Assembly (NCBI GenBank): GCA_965644295.1
Contig: CBFFRP010000424.1
Coordinates: 62,001 to 126,000, forward strand
Source of the DNA: Paraphysomonas bandaiensis
Taxonomy: Eukaryota; Chrysophyceae
DNA length: 64,000 nucleotides
Reading direction: 5' to 3'
The number at the start of each line of letters is the position of its first letter. Position 1 is the first letter of the stretch. This document shows positions 22,468 to 33,339 of the stretch, piece by piece. The notes beneath the pieces were generated by a model that ran no database searches, was not told where the DNA came from, and saw only the letters and a program-made list of their open reading frames with translations. The position numbers and the translations under genes were made by a program.

Positions 22468-22682
22468 CTAGTTTCCTGTGCGACAGTTAAAGCAGACATT
22501 AATATGAGAAGAATCCACACACCTTCCATGTCATTAACTTTCTTTTGGAAGTACTCTATGGAGAACTGAACGATGTCCTGAGGGTTGGCTTTAAGGACAG
22601 CTTTGGTGTACTCCTTAAGAATGAGAGCCAGCTCCGGGTGCACCTCGATCTGATCTGCTGAAAATATTCTCTCCACGTCCAT
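22468..22682 (-). CDS. RIIa-domain microprotein
   Basis: Start at 22682. Exon 1 is 22682-22523 and exon 2 is only 8 nt (22475-22468), giving 55 residues; without splicing the frame runs on to about 22410 with an unlikely hydrophobic, Cys-rich tail. Residues 16-51 (HPELALILKEYTKAVL, NPQDIVQFSIEYFQ) are a complete RIIa dimerisation/docking helix pair as in PKA RII and the small ciliary R2D2 proteins (ROPN1L, RIIAD1). Such domains dock on A-kinase anchoring helices, often in axonemal radial spokes. Here the protein is little more than the domain. Domain call strong; splice form uncertain. Confidence 0.75.
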
Positions 22683-23097
22683 AGTTCGATTTATATGATG
22701 CGCAGTGGTGGTTCTGTTGCTATCTGTTGATGTCAAGTGGACGAGATGGTCAGTGTGTGTATGTGTCTCCTCAGGCTCATCTATGTATGTATGTATGTGT
22801 CTGTGTGCCTCTCTACGTGTATACATACACACACACACACATACACACAGAGTTACACTAACGATCACTGCTGTTTTTTTATATGGAGCGTTTCACCTCT
22901 GCTGGTTCATCCTCATCATCAGCAGTATCTACCCTATTCTTCCTGTACCCATAGACATATACAGCAGTACATACAGTAGGTATATAGGTACTATTGTACA
23001 CACAGCAGTATCTGTCCATACGGATGAAGATGGATACACTCATATACCCGTATGCGTGTATATACGGCACAGTAGATCACTGTCGAGTTAACTGCGT
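22683..23097. promoter_or_regulatory. bidirectional promoter region (RIIa / RS-NTF2-like)
   Basis: A 415-bp spacer. It contains a (CA)n-type microsatellite around 22824-22850, tatgtatgtatgtg repeats, and tatacagcagtacatac and acacagcagtatctg words at 22960-23015 of the shared promoter vocabulary. Confidence 0.5.
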
Positions 23098-24742
23098 ATG
23101 GATGCATACACACACAGATCACTGACAACATCCGATCTATCAATGCCTCAGTTTGTTCCTGTGGTTGATGATGAGACTCCCCGTCAAGAGAGGAGGAAAG
23201 GACATGTGGATGTGAGTGTGCCGCCTGTAGATAGAGGGTGGGAGCAGGGTCAGGTGGGGTGGGGTGTGCAGGGCTCATTCGGGTCCAGAGACAAAGATAG
23301 TGTCGCTCAAGGCTGTGTTCATCGAGTGAAGACAGAGAGCAAGATGGTTAAGAATGAGAAGGGCTTATGGGTTAAAGTTAAGACCACAGGAGGGGGCAGT
23401 GGACCCATGGGGAGAGGAGGAGGGGGCAGTGGACCCATGGGGAGAGGAGGAGGGGTGCCTCTCTTCAACTCAATGCAAGAGAGTTCTCTTGATGGACCTG
23501 TGATGACGTCATACGACCCTCACGACTATGTGAGCCATTCGAAGAAACGCACAATGGTCACGGAGCCCGATCATGCCTCTACTCGCCAGGAAGAACACGG
23601 TCGGCATAGGGATACTCATAACAAAAGAAGAAATGAAGACTATGAGGGGCCGTCTCGTGGTCGCAGTCGCAGTTGCAGCAGAGAAAGAACTAGGCGTCGA
23701 GATCGATCTCAGAATAAAGGGTACAGACGACGAGATCGGTCTCATAGTGGCGAGAGGCATAGGCGACGGAATAGATCTGGTAGCAGAGAAAAGCGTAGTA
23801 GACGGGATAGATCACGTAGTAGAGACAGGCACCGACGGCAGGGCAGATCTCGCAGTAGGGAAAAACACAGGCGGCGGGATAGATCTGATAGTGGGGAGAG
23901 ACGACGATTGAAAACGACAGAGCGAACTGATAAGGTGGAGGATTATAGAAGGGTTTGCAAGTCTCCAATAGATAATGCTGGCGAAGAATATGAGGAGTCT
24001 AATAACGAGGACAGAGGAGATACGGAGGAGATTGCGTTTACTTTTACGGCTGTCCAGATTGTTAACAGGTTTTTGGAGGTATTTTTCTTGTGTTTGTTGA
24101 AATGCTACCCTTAATACAGCTGTGTGATGAACATTTAATGACACTCTACTATATGGGATTTAATCACTTAACTCTATATCTTATTCTAAATCTGGATTAT
24201 GTTACACTCATGTATCGTATAAACAGGTTTTCTCATCACCAGTATGCGACTCAAGGTCTCGCGCTATGGAAGAATTATTCTCCCAACTTGCTTGCATTGC
24301 AAGCCTCAAGAGCAACGTTGTCCATTTAGACGGTAAAGAGGCTATCTGTAAATCACTTCTAAGCGCCGCCAGATCTGATGCCATACCATCGAAGCGTGTG
24401 TTTGTGCACCCTGATGAAGAAAGTGAAGGCGATAAGACACCTCAATCTTTTTGTTTGGACTTTCATAGGGCCGGTCAATCTCCAGCTCTTGGAGATCAAT
24501 CCAAACCGACTGTGCTGCTATATCAGTGTGACAGCCGTCACATTATTCGTGTATGGGGAGCGGTTGACAAAGAGAATATATCGAATCGCTCTGGTATGAC
24601 TGCTCGTGATGTCTATGGATCACAAGCATGGGAAATGGCATGGCGACACATTTCGAACGCAGTTCCAAGCATAGATAAGGTACTTGTGGAGGAAGAATGT
24701 GCACACTTTCATGATTACGATTCTATTGACGTGTGGGGTTAG
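23098..24742 (+). CDS. RS-rich protein with NTF2-like C-terminal region
   Basis: Exons 23098-24078 and 24227-24742 join in phase 0 to 498 residues. An inner start at 23143 (MPQFVPVVDD) is as likely. Residues 96-120 hold a 10-residue repeat (GGGSGPMGRG, twice) from a 30-bp DNA duplication. Residues about 190-280 are an Arg/Ser/Asp-rich RS domain (RSRSRE, RRDRSRSR). After the intron junction, the C-terminus (IVNRFLEVFSS, HLDGKEAICKSLLSA, and a final VWG) suggests an alpha+beta fold such as NTF2/SnoaL. RS domains mark splicing and mRNP proteins, so a nuclear RNA role is likely. The NTF2 assignment is inference from helix/strand pattern only. Confidence 0.75.
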
Positions 24743-25038
24743 ATAGACTGAGATTATTCCGTATATAAAAAGATAATATATTGCTTTTATGTGAGGCGGA
24801 ATGTGCAACCCACACCCGCCTTTAGTCCTAACCCTCTAAAAGTATGGATGTAGATTAAAAATGACCTATTGTTTAGAGCTAGTTATTGAAGTTAGATATA
24901 ACTATTAACCTTGAAAATGCATGCAAAGGGCAAAATCTCACATAATATTCATGCAGTTCTTGTGTACATCAGTACTACTTTCCTTTTGTTTGTCATATGT
25001 ACTCTAGTCAACCCAATACTAAAAAGTACTAATTATAT
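24743..25038. other. 3' spacer
   Basis: AT-rich; no gene seen. Confidence 0.4.
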
Positions 25039-25138
25039 CAGGGCCTGGTAACCATTAATTGCAGTCCAGGTCCCGTCGATAATAATGGCATTATTATTAA
25101 TGAGTATTATTGCTTAACATTAGCGTTGTCAGGCCCTG
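25039..25138. mobile_element. 100-bp hAT-like MITE
   Basis: Left end CAGGGCCTGGTAACCATTAA and right end (reverse complement) CAGGGCCTGACAAC are of the same family as the MITE at 7910. The 8-bp target-site duplication is aattatat / aaatatat. The interior is palindromic and AT-rich. Confidence 0.85.
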
Positions 25139-25194
25139 AAATATATCATATATACTCCCTTTGTAACTAAAGTCCCCTCAATAAAGTCGGGCTC

Positions 25195-25840
25195 GCCTGT
25201 GATGCAATCTTCACGGATGCAATCTTCAGGAGTTCCTTGGGCCACGCCGCCTCATGCATGTTAGTTCTCACACGCGATATCACTCCAGTGGTGCGGCGAT
25301 AGTGTGGTTTCCACAGGAGTGCGATTGGGGATGTGATATACCAGGCAATGATCCGTATGCGTATGAACTACTAGCAGTTGTCGTAGCTCTCATTATACTC
25401 TCCTCTGAGGAGTCACGAGCCGCCCACATTCCTACTAATACAGATGATAAGGCTGTATGCATGAGAATATGAGAACTAGAGAAGCCCTTTCCACACGAGG
25501 ACGTGCGCTAAGACATCGCACTTAAAGAGTTTTCCTCGAGAGCATCGCGCCTGCAAAGACGTGTACCAATAGGAACATTAATTGGGTTTGCTCACACGCA
25601 CGACTTACGAAACTGAATGGACATATGAAGACAAAAAGGAATTTACATTATCAGACACGGTCGCAGGCGGTGGCTGGTTAGAGGTTGACCGCATACTAGG
25701 CCGTCACAATATTACACATTCTGAAAAAAAATCGATGTTGCCCGAGCATAGAGCGCATACTCACGACCGGAATATAGCACTTGCGTCTTTCCAAAACTCG
25801 CCGGCCATATATATATCACACACGTGACAGGATAATTTAT
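25195..25840 (+). pseudogene. decayed retroelement fragment with RNase H-like motifs
   Basis: In two adjacent frames broken by stops and a shift I read TDAIFRSSLGHAASCM, then SGAAIVWFPQECDWG, YELLAVVVALIIL and TDDKAVCM. The order Asp (TDA), Glu (ELLA), Asp (TDDKAV) is that of the RNase H domain of reverse-transcribing elements. Further fragments follow (DIALKEFSSRAS; WLEVDRILGR, HTHDRNIALASF). No reverse transcriptase or LTR is visible. The RNase H reading is based on motif order alone. Confidence 0.4.
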
Positions 25841-27386
25841 AACACGTAACATAACATCAAAAAAGCCAAATCGCAAAAAGCATATTCAATATTAGCTATT
25901 ATTACCTTTACTCTCTTTCAAGAGAGTACTTCCAACTCTTTAATCCCCATTGACTGCTTAAAGTATTCACGTAGAAGCTCGTAATCCGTGTCCTTGTCCA
26001 TAAGAAAGCCTTTACAGATTCATAAAATAACATGTTATTAGATATGAACACAGGACTATTAAACCTGAATGAAAATGAAATTCAAGCATATTATAGACGG
26101 TACAAATATACCAATGAAACTATACGGTCACAATTTGACACATTGACAGCAAGTTTTAATGGACTTGACGCCCTCCAAGATATAAATTTTTAATCAATAT
26201 TCCGAATGTAAAGGAAAGTTCTGCTGTATAATATGTATATAAGCGAGCGATTCATACGCCCGAGTTACTCTTTATCCCTCTAGGTTATAAGTTGTAGCTT
26301 AATTATTTTCACGATGTTGTAAGCCTAATATTATAATATTATCTATAATGGACAGCTAGTTGTACCGTACCTCTTGCTTGCTGTTAACAAGGATATAGGT
26401 ACTCCCTGCTGATTAAAATTAGGAAAATAAAAATAAAAAACTCAAATGAAATATCAGAGTATTGCTTCAAATGAATGGGATCTATACATACATGAGATTA
26501 GCTCAAAACAATAAATCTCCAAATATTGGCGAAAACAAATAGATTCGGGTGCCAAGTGCCAAGGGAATAGTAACTACTGCGATATGATGATGAAAGTGAT
26601 AGAGTAGTCTAACGAAGCTTTTTCTTGTTATTGGTACCATCATCATATATTTATATATACATCACACTTAACCCCTGCTAGTCTGCTATAGTGCAACTGA
26701 CTGGAAAGCGGTGTGTATAGTATAAATCAAAAAATATGACAACCCAACAAGCCCTAAAATGGCTGGGTGCTGCTGCTCCAAATCACTTTCAGCATCAGGT
26801 GTGGAATTGTTTTGAAGTTTGAAGTATTGTAATATTATTATTCTTGAAGTATTGTTTTAAAGTCAAGGTTACGAAGAAGATATATCACTTTCACTTTTAT
26901 AGCTAAAGGAAGGATGGAATATAACTTGGAGTGTTTTTGATGATCTGCTTGAGAAAGTTGACTATCATTGCGGTTTCCCTAAAATAGTGAAACTAGCTTA
27001 GCAATAGCAATGTTGGTATTTGGTTCTAGCTGGTCGACCAATCAATATTTTAACAATACGATTTGTTATTCCCTAGCCCTGCTACCTGATACACTAAATA
27101 TGTAACCATAAACGACAGTATTATAGTATACTTGCGTATTATTATTGTACAGCCCTGAAAATAGGAGGCTCGCCTACCAAAAACCAAGTGAAGGATAATT
27201 ATATTAAATATGATTACGACATCACTAGCAGACAAAAATGAGCAACAATATAAAATAAACGAAGTGTGTGATTAAAGAACCATATCCACTTGAAAATTGG
27301 AATTACTGTTACTCCGGGTTACCTTTCTCAATAAGGCGGGGTCGGATAAATTACTGGCTTCAATACCTATGCTGCGTTAGACCGAA
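25841..27386. other. gene-poor region with two small coding-like scraps
   Basis: On the minus strand 26010-25908 reads FLMDKDTDYELLREYF and on to a stop, after an acceptor-like tag. On the plus strand 26044-26193 encodes a clean 49-residue frame (MNTGLLNLNENEIQAYY). Neither is recognised and neither has visible partner exons, so both may be relics. The rest holds nothing I can identify. Confidence 0.3.
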
Positions 27387-30300
27387 TTAGAAAATTACAT
27401 TCACCTTACTGTTAAGAGCCTGTTCAAACTTCTTGATGTTCAGCGGCTTAATGAGAACTCTATCTACACCGCTCTCTAAAAACATGTCAATGTCTTCCTG
27501 CAAGCCGTTCCCTGTGACTCCTAGAATAACACCCTTATAGCCCAGTTTGCGGATATTACGAGTGGCTGTCATGCCATCCTGAAGCAAGAGGTCACATTAA
27601 TATATAATTCCCACCCAGCCTTTGTGTGGGGCAGGCCCATGTAACGCATACATTTACACATGAACGCTCAAATGAATTGCATGTGATCCACTGTGCATTA
27701 TTCATGTCATAGATAATACACTTACCATGATCGGCATATTGCAATCCATGAATATCACTCCGTAAGGTTGACATGTTGATATATCTACGTCTTCTAACAC
27801 CGTTGCCTGAACCCGATCTACTGCTTCTTGACCGTTAACTGCATAGTCGAGGTCCTCAAACCTGGATCGCACAATTCGACCAAGCATTTTTCGATTTGTT
27901 GCCACGTCATCCACTATCAGACCACGTCCCCACTTTGGCTTCGGAGCGGGAGTGTCATCCTCTAACAATGAGGCGGACACAGGTATTACAGCACCAGGAT
28001 GAGACCGATGAGTATTTATTGGGCTTGGGCTTGGTGGCACATGTACAGAGAAGGACAGTTTTTGGCTATCAGAGTCTAAAGATGTCACAGATTGGTGGTC
28101 AGGATTACAATCGTGGGCCATTTCCAGGTCAATGTAGAACACGCTTCCAGTTTCTTCCGCGCTGAGAATAGCTTTGCCAACATCAGTGGGAACTTTGCTG
28201 CGTACACCGATCCGTCCTCTGTGGCTTTCCATTACTACCTTGGAAACTATAAAAAACGCCGGTCAAGGGATTAGTAAGTGCGAGCGTACTCATGAGTACG
28301 TGCTGTGTAGTTAAATTCAACACATTATATATAAGAATATAGCGAATAAATAATGATATACGTTAATACACAATTCGTATGTATCATCCATGCATATGCA
28401 AGTGGTATACATTCGACCTACCCCATAATCCTAATCCTGTACCAAGGCCGCTCTGAAAGTCCACTGGGCTGAACTGACCCGATTCTATAAACAGGTTGCA
28501 CTGTTTGTCCTATCCATACATAAATATTAGGTGCCGACGCATGCATAATTCCCATGTACATTCACACTGTACACACATACGCAAAACGCTTGACCAGCAA
28601 CTTCGAATGACAATATGTAGTACATACAAGCAGAAATTTAACCATAAAAGACATATTACAGTTCTATATGTACCTCCTTAATTCCTGGACTGGAATCGAT
28701 AAAATCAATTCGCACATATTCACGCCGACTGTTGCTACTGATATCTGGTGCAAATGCACTGGAGTTGACTTCAGCTGGGCGTAGCACATGGGCCTTCACC
28801 ACAACTGTTTTCCCCTCAGGTGTAAACTCAATGGCATTGGCGGCAAGCTTCCCTATCACATTTGTGATACGTACTTTATCTGCGAACACTACAGTATTAT
28901 CTCCTAACTCTTCGTCCATATGTTGGTCAATGTTCAGAACAACACCCTTCTCAAAAGCCTGAGCAATACACATATATATCAGGTGCTGCACATATGATAT
29001 GGGGAAGTATAGTACCGCATGATATTATACACGTATAAACAATCATAGTATGATCAACCAAACCACTACACTTTACCACATAATCGTATTGCATTTATTA
29101 TTCACACAGGAACACCCTAAACGTAGTATTTGTCATGATACGTACCACTCGCTGATAAGGCGATATTGCATTCCGAATAAGCTTCACTACCGACAGCCGA
29201 GACATTTTTAACTCCAGTGCATCATTTTCAATCTGATTGAAGGTGAGTAGATCGTCTAGTATACTCACCGCAGAATCGCACGATTTAACGACGTCGTCAA
29301 CAACGGCTCCAATTGTAGATCCCCTTACAGGAGAAAGGCTCAGCTTGCTGAACTCTTGAGAGAGAACGTATAATCCGACGCTGATAGCGTTCAGAGGTGA
29401 ACGCAATTCATGGGAAACATAACGAACAAAGTCCAATTTACGAGAGAATTGAGTCTGCCATGCACAAGTCAAAGAGAATATTTTCGTTAACATTTATATG
29501 TCACTTAATACATACGTCGGCATTATACAAATGTACACATAAATCATCGTTAAATGCACACAATATAACATTCTGTCCACAAGAAGTATGAATACATAGA
29601 AGACGTACATCGAAATGCTGCGCAAAAGACATACTGATTCTGTTGGGCACTATAACCGTAAGAACAGTGACCACAGAGGCAACATATTGCATAACAACTG
29701 CTCCAGTCACTGTTAGATCGGATGAATGGGTCTTTCCCCCGTGGGAAAAGTAGAGAATTCGAGTTAACGCGAGGTGGCTGAGGAGAGAAAGTATATATAG
29801 TACACTAAACTGGGCGTCGTGGGAAGCTTCTTTGTAGCTTTCATACAGTAATACACAACAAAAAGCAATAAGAGCCCCAGCAATGACAATACCCAGCGAT
29901 AATAGCACAGCAAAGCCAGTAGTAGACTGCCAAGATGTCCAATATAATGATATTACCGTGCAATCAGTGATGACGTGCATGCATGTGAGGGCAAACCCAA
30001 CAAGTCGATAAGGTGATGTATATTCGAAGGAAAGAATACTTTTGACGAGAGCAACCGATCGAGCAGTATATTCAGTAGCATACGCAAACACTACTAGTCT
30101 GGATATATGCTCTGATTGAATCGCATATAGTTTGAGAGCGTTCGGAATCAATAAACTAACGCATAAAATTAATTGAGATACTTTTCCAGACGGCACCGCA
30201 TAGAAGTCCATGAGAGCATCGACCATCATCGGGACGGACAGGACTAGACCCACCACCACAGACATAACGAAGTCATAAGAGTCTATTATTTCATGAAAGT

Positions 30301-30418
30301 CAGTGTTTGATATATGTGTGTCGTTAGCTGTGAAGACTATAAGAGCACAGAGCAGACACGCAGCTACTAGAAGACCGTCACAAGACCTCTTCACATCATA
30401 CGAGTGAGTCATATCCAT
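27387..30418 (-). CDS. hybrid histidine kinase with multi-pass membrane N-terminus and receiver domain
   Basis: Six exons (30418-29609, 29454-29146, 28958-28674, 28500-28422, 28246-27726, 27578-27387) give 731 residues, phases consistent. About seven hydrophobic segments fill residues 1-265. The H-box is SHELRSPLNA (His phosphosite), followed by an N-box-like AANAIEFTPEG, a G1-like DSSPGI, the G2 box GLGTGLGLW, and a receiver with IVDD, FMDCNMPIMDG, GVTGNG and IKPL. This is a membrane sensor passing phosphate His to Asp. Oddities: the first N-box Asn is Lys, and G1 lacks its first Gly (DxG is DSS), so ATP binding may be altered. No known sensor domain is recognised, and no HPt partner lies in the window. 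The start could also be 30412. Confidence 0.85.
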
Positions 30419-30965
30419 ACACTGATACAGACAGACCATCAATATGAGAGGATAGGGGGATTGGTGTCTACGGATAGAGGGGTAGGTAGTATACCGGGCA
30501 GGGCATTTGACCTGCTTGTTGCTTATATATGCTGCTCTGTATGTGTACAATGAACTGAACAGACACACCTACTCGACCTCTGTATGTATGTACGCACGTA
30601 GATAGTCTCTGGAGATGAGCCAAGCCAACTTCCAAAACCCTGGATTTTTAGGGTTTAGGGGTCCAGGGTTTAGGGATTTTGGTTCTTGAACATAAGTTGT
30701 AGATAGACATACTGTACAGTACATGCGTATACCGTATATACAGAGTACGCATGGACAAATCCACTGCAAGGGACTACGGCAGTGTATTCTATATGTGACT
30801 ATATCTTGACGGGACACTTGCACTTTCTCATAATAATGTCACTTCTTGTTGATGTCCAGCTCTGTGTGTGTATGGTATATTCCTACAGTGTACATGCATG
30901 TATAGGAAGCAGCAGTGTGTGTATGTGCGCAGAGTGGTCACAAGGAACTCAACCATATCAACACA
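30419..30965. promoter_or_regulatory. bidirectional promoter region (histidine kinase / beta-helix-MYND)
   Basis: A 547-bp spacer between divergent starts. It carries gcgtataccgtatatac at 30725-30742, related to the motif at 41190 and 59190, and a foldback with TTTAGGG words at 30632-30683. Confidence 0.5.
30632..30683. repeat. foldback with telomere-like words
   Basis: Arms CCAAAACCCTGGA and TCCAGGGTTTAGGGATTTTGG flank TTTTTAGGGTTTAGGGG. TTTAGGG is the telomere repeat of plants and several algae/protists, but only about three units occur, in a hairpin. Confidence 0.45.
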
Positions 30966-32435
30966 ATGTCATCAGACGACACCACCAGCAGGAACACAGA
31001 GTGGACCTGTGCTATCGGTCAGATCGGTCAGATAGCCAATCTAAAGGCTCGATCTGATCTGAACGGATCGCTCGCTCGAATCACAGGCTTGGACCCCTCC
31101 AAACACAGATATCATGTCGCGTGCTCTGACGGGAGTAATGTATCCATTAAGGTGGAGAATATAACAGTCTCTGAGTGTGATGTGGACGACAGCTCTCCTC
31201 ATCTATTAACTACACAGTTGAGTGCAGATGCTGCTATGAGAGATGCTCTAGTGCCCGGAGCTATAGTATCTCTCACTCAACTGTCGTTCCCTCAAATCAT
31301 AATTAATCAGCCGTGTCGTTTCGTCAATGCTAAGAATAATGATGTTGTCAATTATATTGTTGTTGTTGATTGTAAGTCTCCCCTACGTGTAGAGTTTGAA
31401 GGAATCAAATTTGTATCCTCGTTGATGAATGCGGTCATTTTATGCGGTGGAAGTACTGTAATCTTCAGACATTGCTCGTTTACATCTATTGATGCCTGCG
31501 TTGCAAGCGATGCGAACTCAACAGCGTATTTTGACTCATGTGTCTTTGAAAATTCAAAAGGATCTGGTGTTCTATGCGAGGGGGTTGTGATAATGAGAAA
31601 CTGTACGTGTCGTCAACTCGGGGGGTTTGGTGTTGAGGTACGGAATGGTGGCGTCTTGAAGGCTATGAGCAGCCAGATTCTTAACACTGGACGTTCTGGT
31701 GTGGTTGGATATAAACATGCGAATAGCATAGAGCTGGTACATTGCTCAGTCTTGAATTCTAATGATAGTGGAGTGCTTATTGCAGAGGGTTGTTCTGGAA
31801 TGATTCAAAATTGCGACATTACAAATTCGAGTATGGCTGGTGTTGCAATAGAACAAAACGGAACTGCGCAAGTTGATGGCTGCAGCATATCCTCTTGTCT
31901 CTATGGTGTGCTGGCGCAAACTGGCAGATGCAAAGTGACAGTAAAATCATGTAACATCAAAAAGAGTAGAATTTACGGTGTGTTCGTTGGTGAGGACTGT
32001 AGAGGGAGCGTCAATTTAATTGATAATAATATTACGATGAGTAAAAGAAAAGCCATCAACAACGATTCTGTGGACTCTAGTTGTAAAGTATGTGTGGACG
32101 GGGATGTGCTGACATCAAGCGAAGGATTACTAATGTCAAGACCTGAACTAAGAAATATGTCCGAAAATATACGAAAATCTTTCGAACCATATTTGCCAGC
32201 CAGTCAGACCTATGCGACCGTAAAAGCTCGAGCAAAAGTCGGTCTCACCACCGTTTCTTGCAATGGATGTGGTTCTGAGCAAGGAAAAGTGAAGTTTTTA
32301 GTCTGTGGTCGATGCTTAGGTGCGTGGTATTGTAGTAAGCAATGCCAGAAGGTGCATTGGAAAGGAGGGCACAAGAACGAATGCGTACAGAAGAACAGAT
32401 ATTCATGCTTGTTGGACCCAGATAGAGCTTTGTAG
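30966..32435 (+). CDS. right-handed beta-helix protein with C-terminal MYND finger
   Basis: A single exon of 489 residues. Residues 20-75 (LKARSDLNGSLARITGLD, RYHVACSDG, VSIKVENI) form a small SH3/KOW-like module often seen beside MYND fingers in algal proteins. Residues 120-385 are parallel beta-helix (PbH1-type) rungs of about 22 residues with recurrent SGVLxxEG, AGVAIEQNG and YGVLAQTG turns. Residues 440-480 are a MYND finger: CNGC, CGRC, WYCSKQC, HWKGGHKNEC. Intracellular beta-helix domains of this type (as in FBXO11) bind proteins or carbohydrates. No active-site residues are evident, so an adaptor role is the safer reading. Confidence 0.85.
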   Translation: MSSDDTTSRNTEWTCAIGQIGQIANLKARSDLNGSLARITGLDPSKHRYHVACSDGSNVSIKVENITVSECDVDDSSPHLLTTQLSADAAMRDALVPGAIVSLTQLSFPQIIINQPCRFVNAKNNDVVNYIVVVDCKSPLRVEFEGIKFVSSLMNAVILCGGSTVIFRHCSFTSIDACVASDANSTAYFDSCVFENSKGSGVLCEGVVIMRNCTCRQLGGFGVEVRNGGVLKAMSSQILNTGRSGVVGYKHANSIELVHCSVLNSNDSGVLIAEGCSGMIQNCDITNSSMAGVAIEQNGTAQVDGCSISSCLYGVLAQTGRCKVTVKSCNIKKSRIYGVFVGEDCRGSVNLIDNNITMSKRKAINNDSVDSSCKVCVDGDVLTSSEGLLMSRPELRNMSENIRKSFEPYLPASQTYATVKARAKVGLTTVSCNGCGSEQGKVKFLVCGRCLGAWYCSKQCQKVHWKGGHKNECVQKNRYSCLLDPDRAL

Positions 32436-32867
32436 TTGTCGCATATCAAGTTACAAGTATTGGAGATATATAAATGATTGAAGTAGCCCATCATTTTAAA
32501 GTATGGAATGGAGTCATTATGAATGGTTCAAACTAGTCATTGTTATAATAGAGTTACTAATACAGTCATAAAATTTACCGCTTATACTTCGTGCGTCTGT
32601 AGTAGTTACGCATTATAGAATAATGACCTGCCTAGTGGCAGAATGTATCACTAGAAAAAAAGCACTACAATAGTACATGAAAGATGAAAGCAGACCTACC
32701 TAACAAATAATCAAATAATAATTACAATATTAGTTACACAAACATCCAATTATTGGCAATTAATAACTCAATATATTGCTTTTTCGAATACCTTTCTGAT
32801 CTACAATTTACAATCTCGTCCCAAAAAGTTGCCGATTAGCTACTGGGTTTGTACCTATGATAATTAG
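32436..32867. other. gene-poor spacer
   Basis: AT-rich, with caattattggcaattaat words also found inside the adjacent MITE. No gene seen. Confidence 0.4.
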
Positions 32868-33222
32868 CAGGCTTGCGTAACAATTAATTGGCAATTAATT
32901 GATGACAGATGTTCAACATCCAATTATTGACAATGCATTTTCATGCAGAAAATTCAACATTTTTTTCAAGGTGTCAAGTGTGTATCTAAGAGCAGTAGCT
33001 AGATATCGTACGGGTAGTGGTCTAACTAGTATGACTAGCATTCTTCTAGCCACTAATTGATGCAAGGTCTCAACGCCTATTGCTAAATAATCAGACATTC
33101 ACTACTAGCTAGATATCGTAAGGTGCTATATATAATTTAGCCAGACAATTACTTGGCAACATTTACCAATAATAATAATTGATATTATCACTTTTAAAAC
33201 CAATTAATTGTTACGCAACCTG
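32868..33222. mobile_element. 355-bp MITE with CAGG-TTGCGTAACAATTAATTGG ends
   Basis: Left end CAGGCTTGCGTAACAATTAA and right end (reverse complement) CAGGTTGCGTAACAATTAA are near-identical inverted repeats. The flanks ataattag / atgtttat agree at 5 of 8 positions, a weak 8-bp target-site duplication. Inside, at 33065-33105 (minus), is a family A head sequence, so the element may have picked up or been hit by family A. Confidence 0.65.
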
Positions 33223-33339
33223 ATGTTTATAGGTAGTAGCTATTCAGCTTAAGATGTTTTTGATATAATTAAGCTACCTACTATATCTATATAGTTAATT
33301 TGCAACATTCACCGATAATAATTTCATTTATCATTCCTT

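Noticed and set aside
27060-27160. AGCCCTG words that might be MITE ends
   Set aside because: No matching inverted partner with an 8-bp duplication was found.
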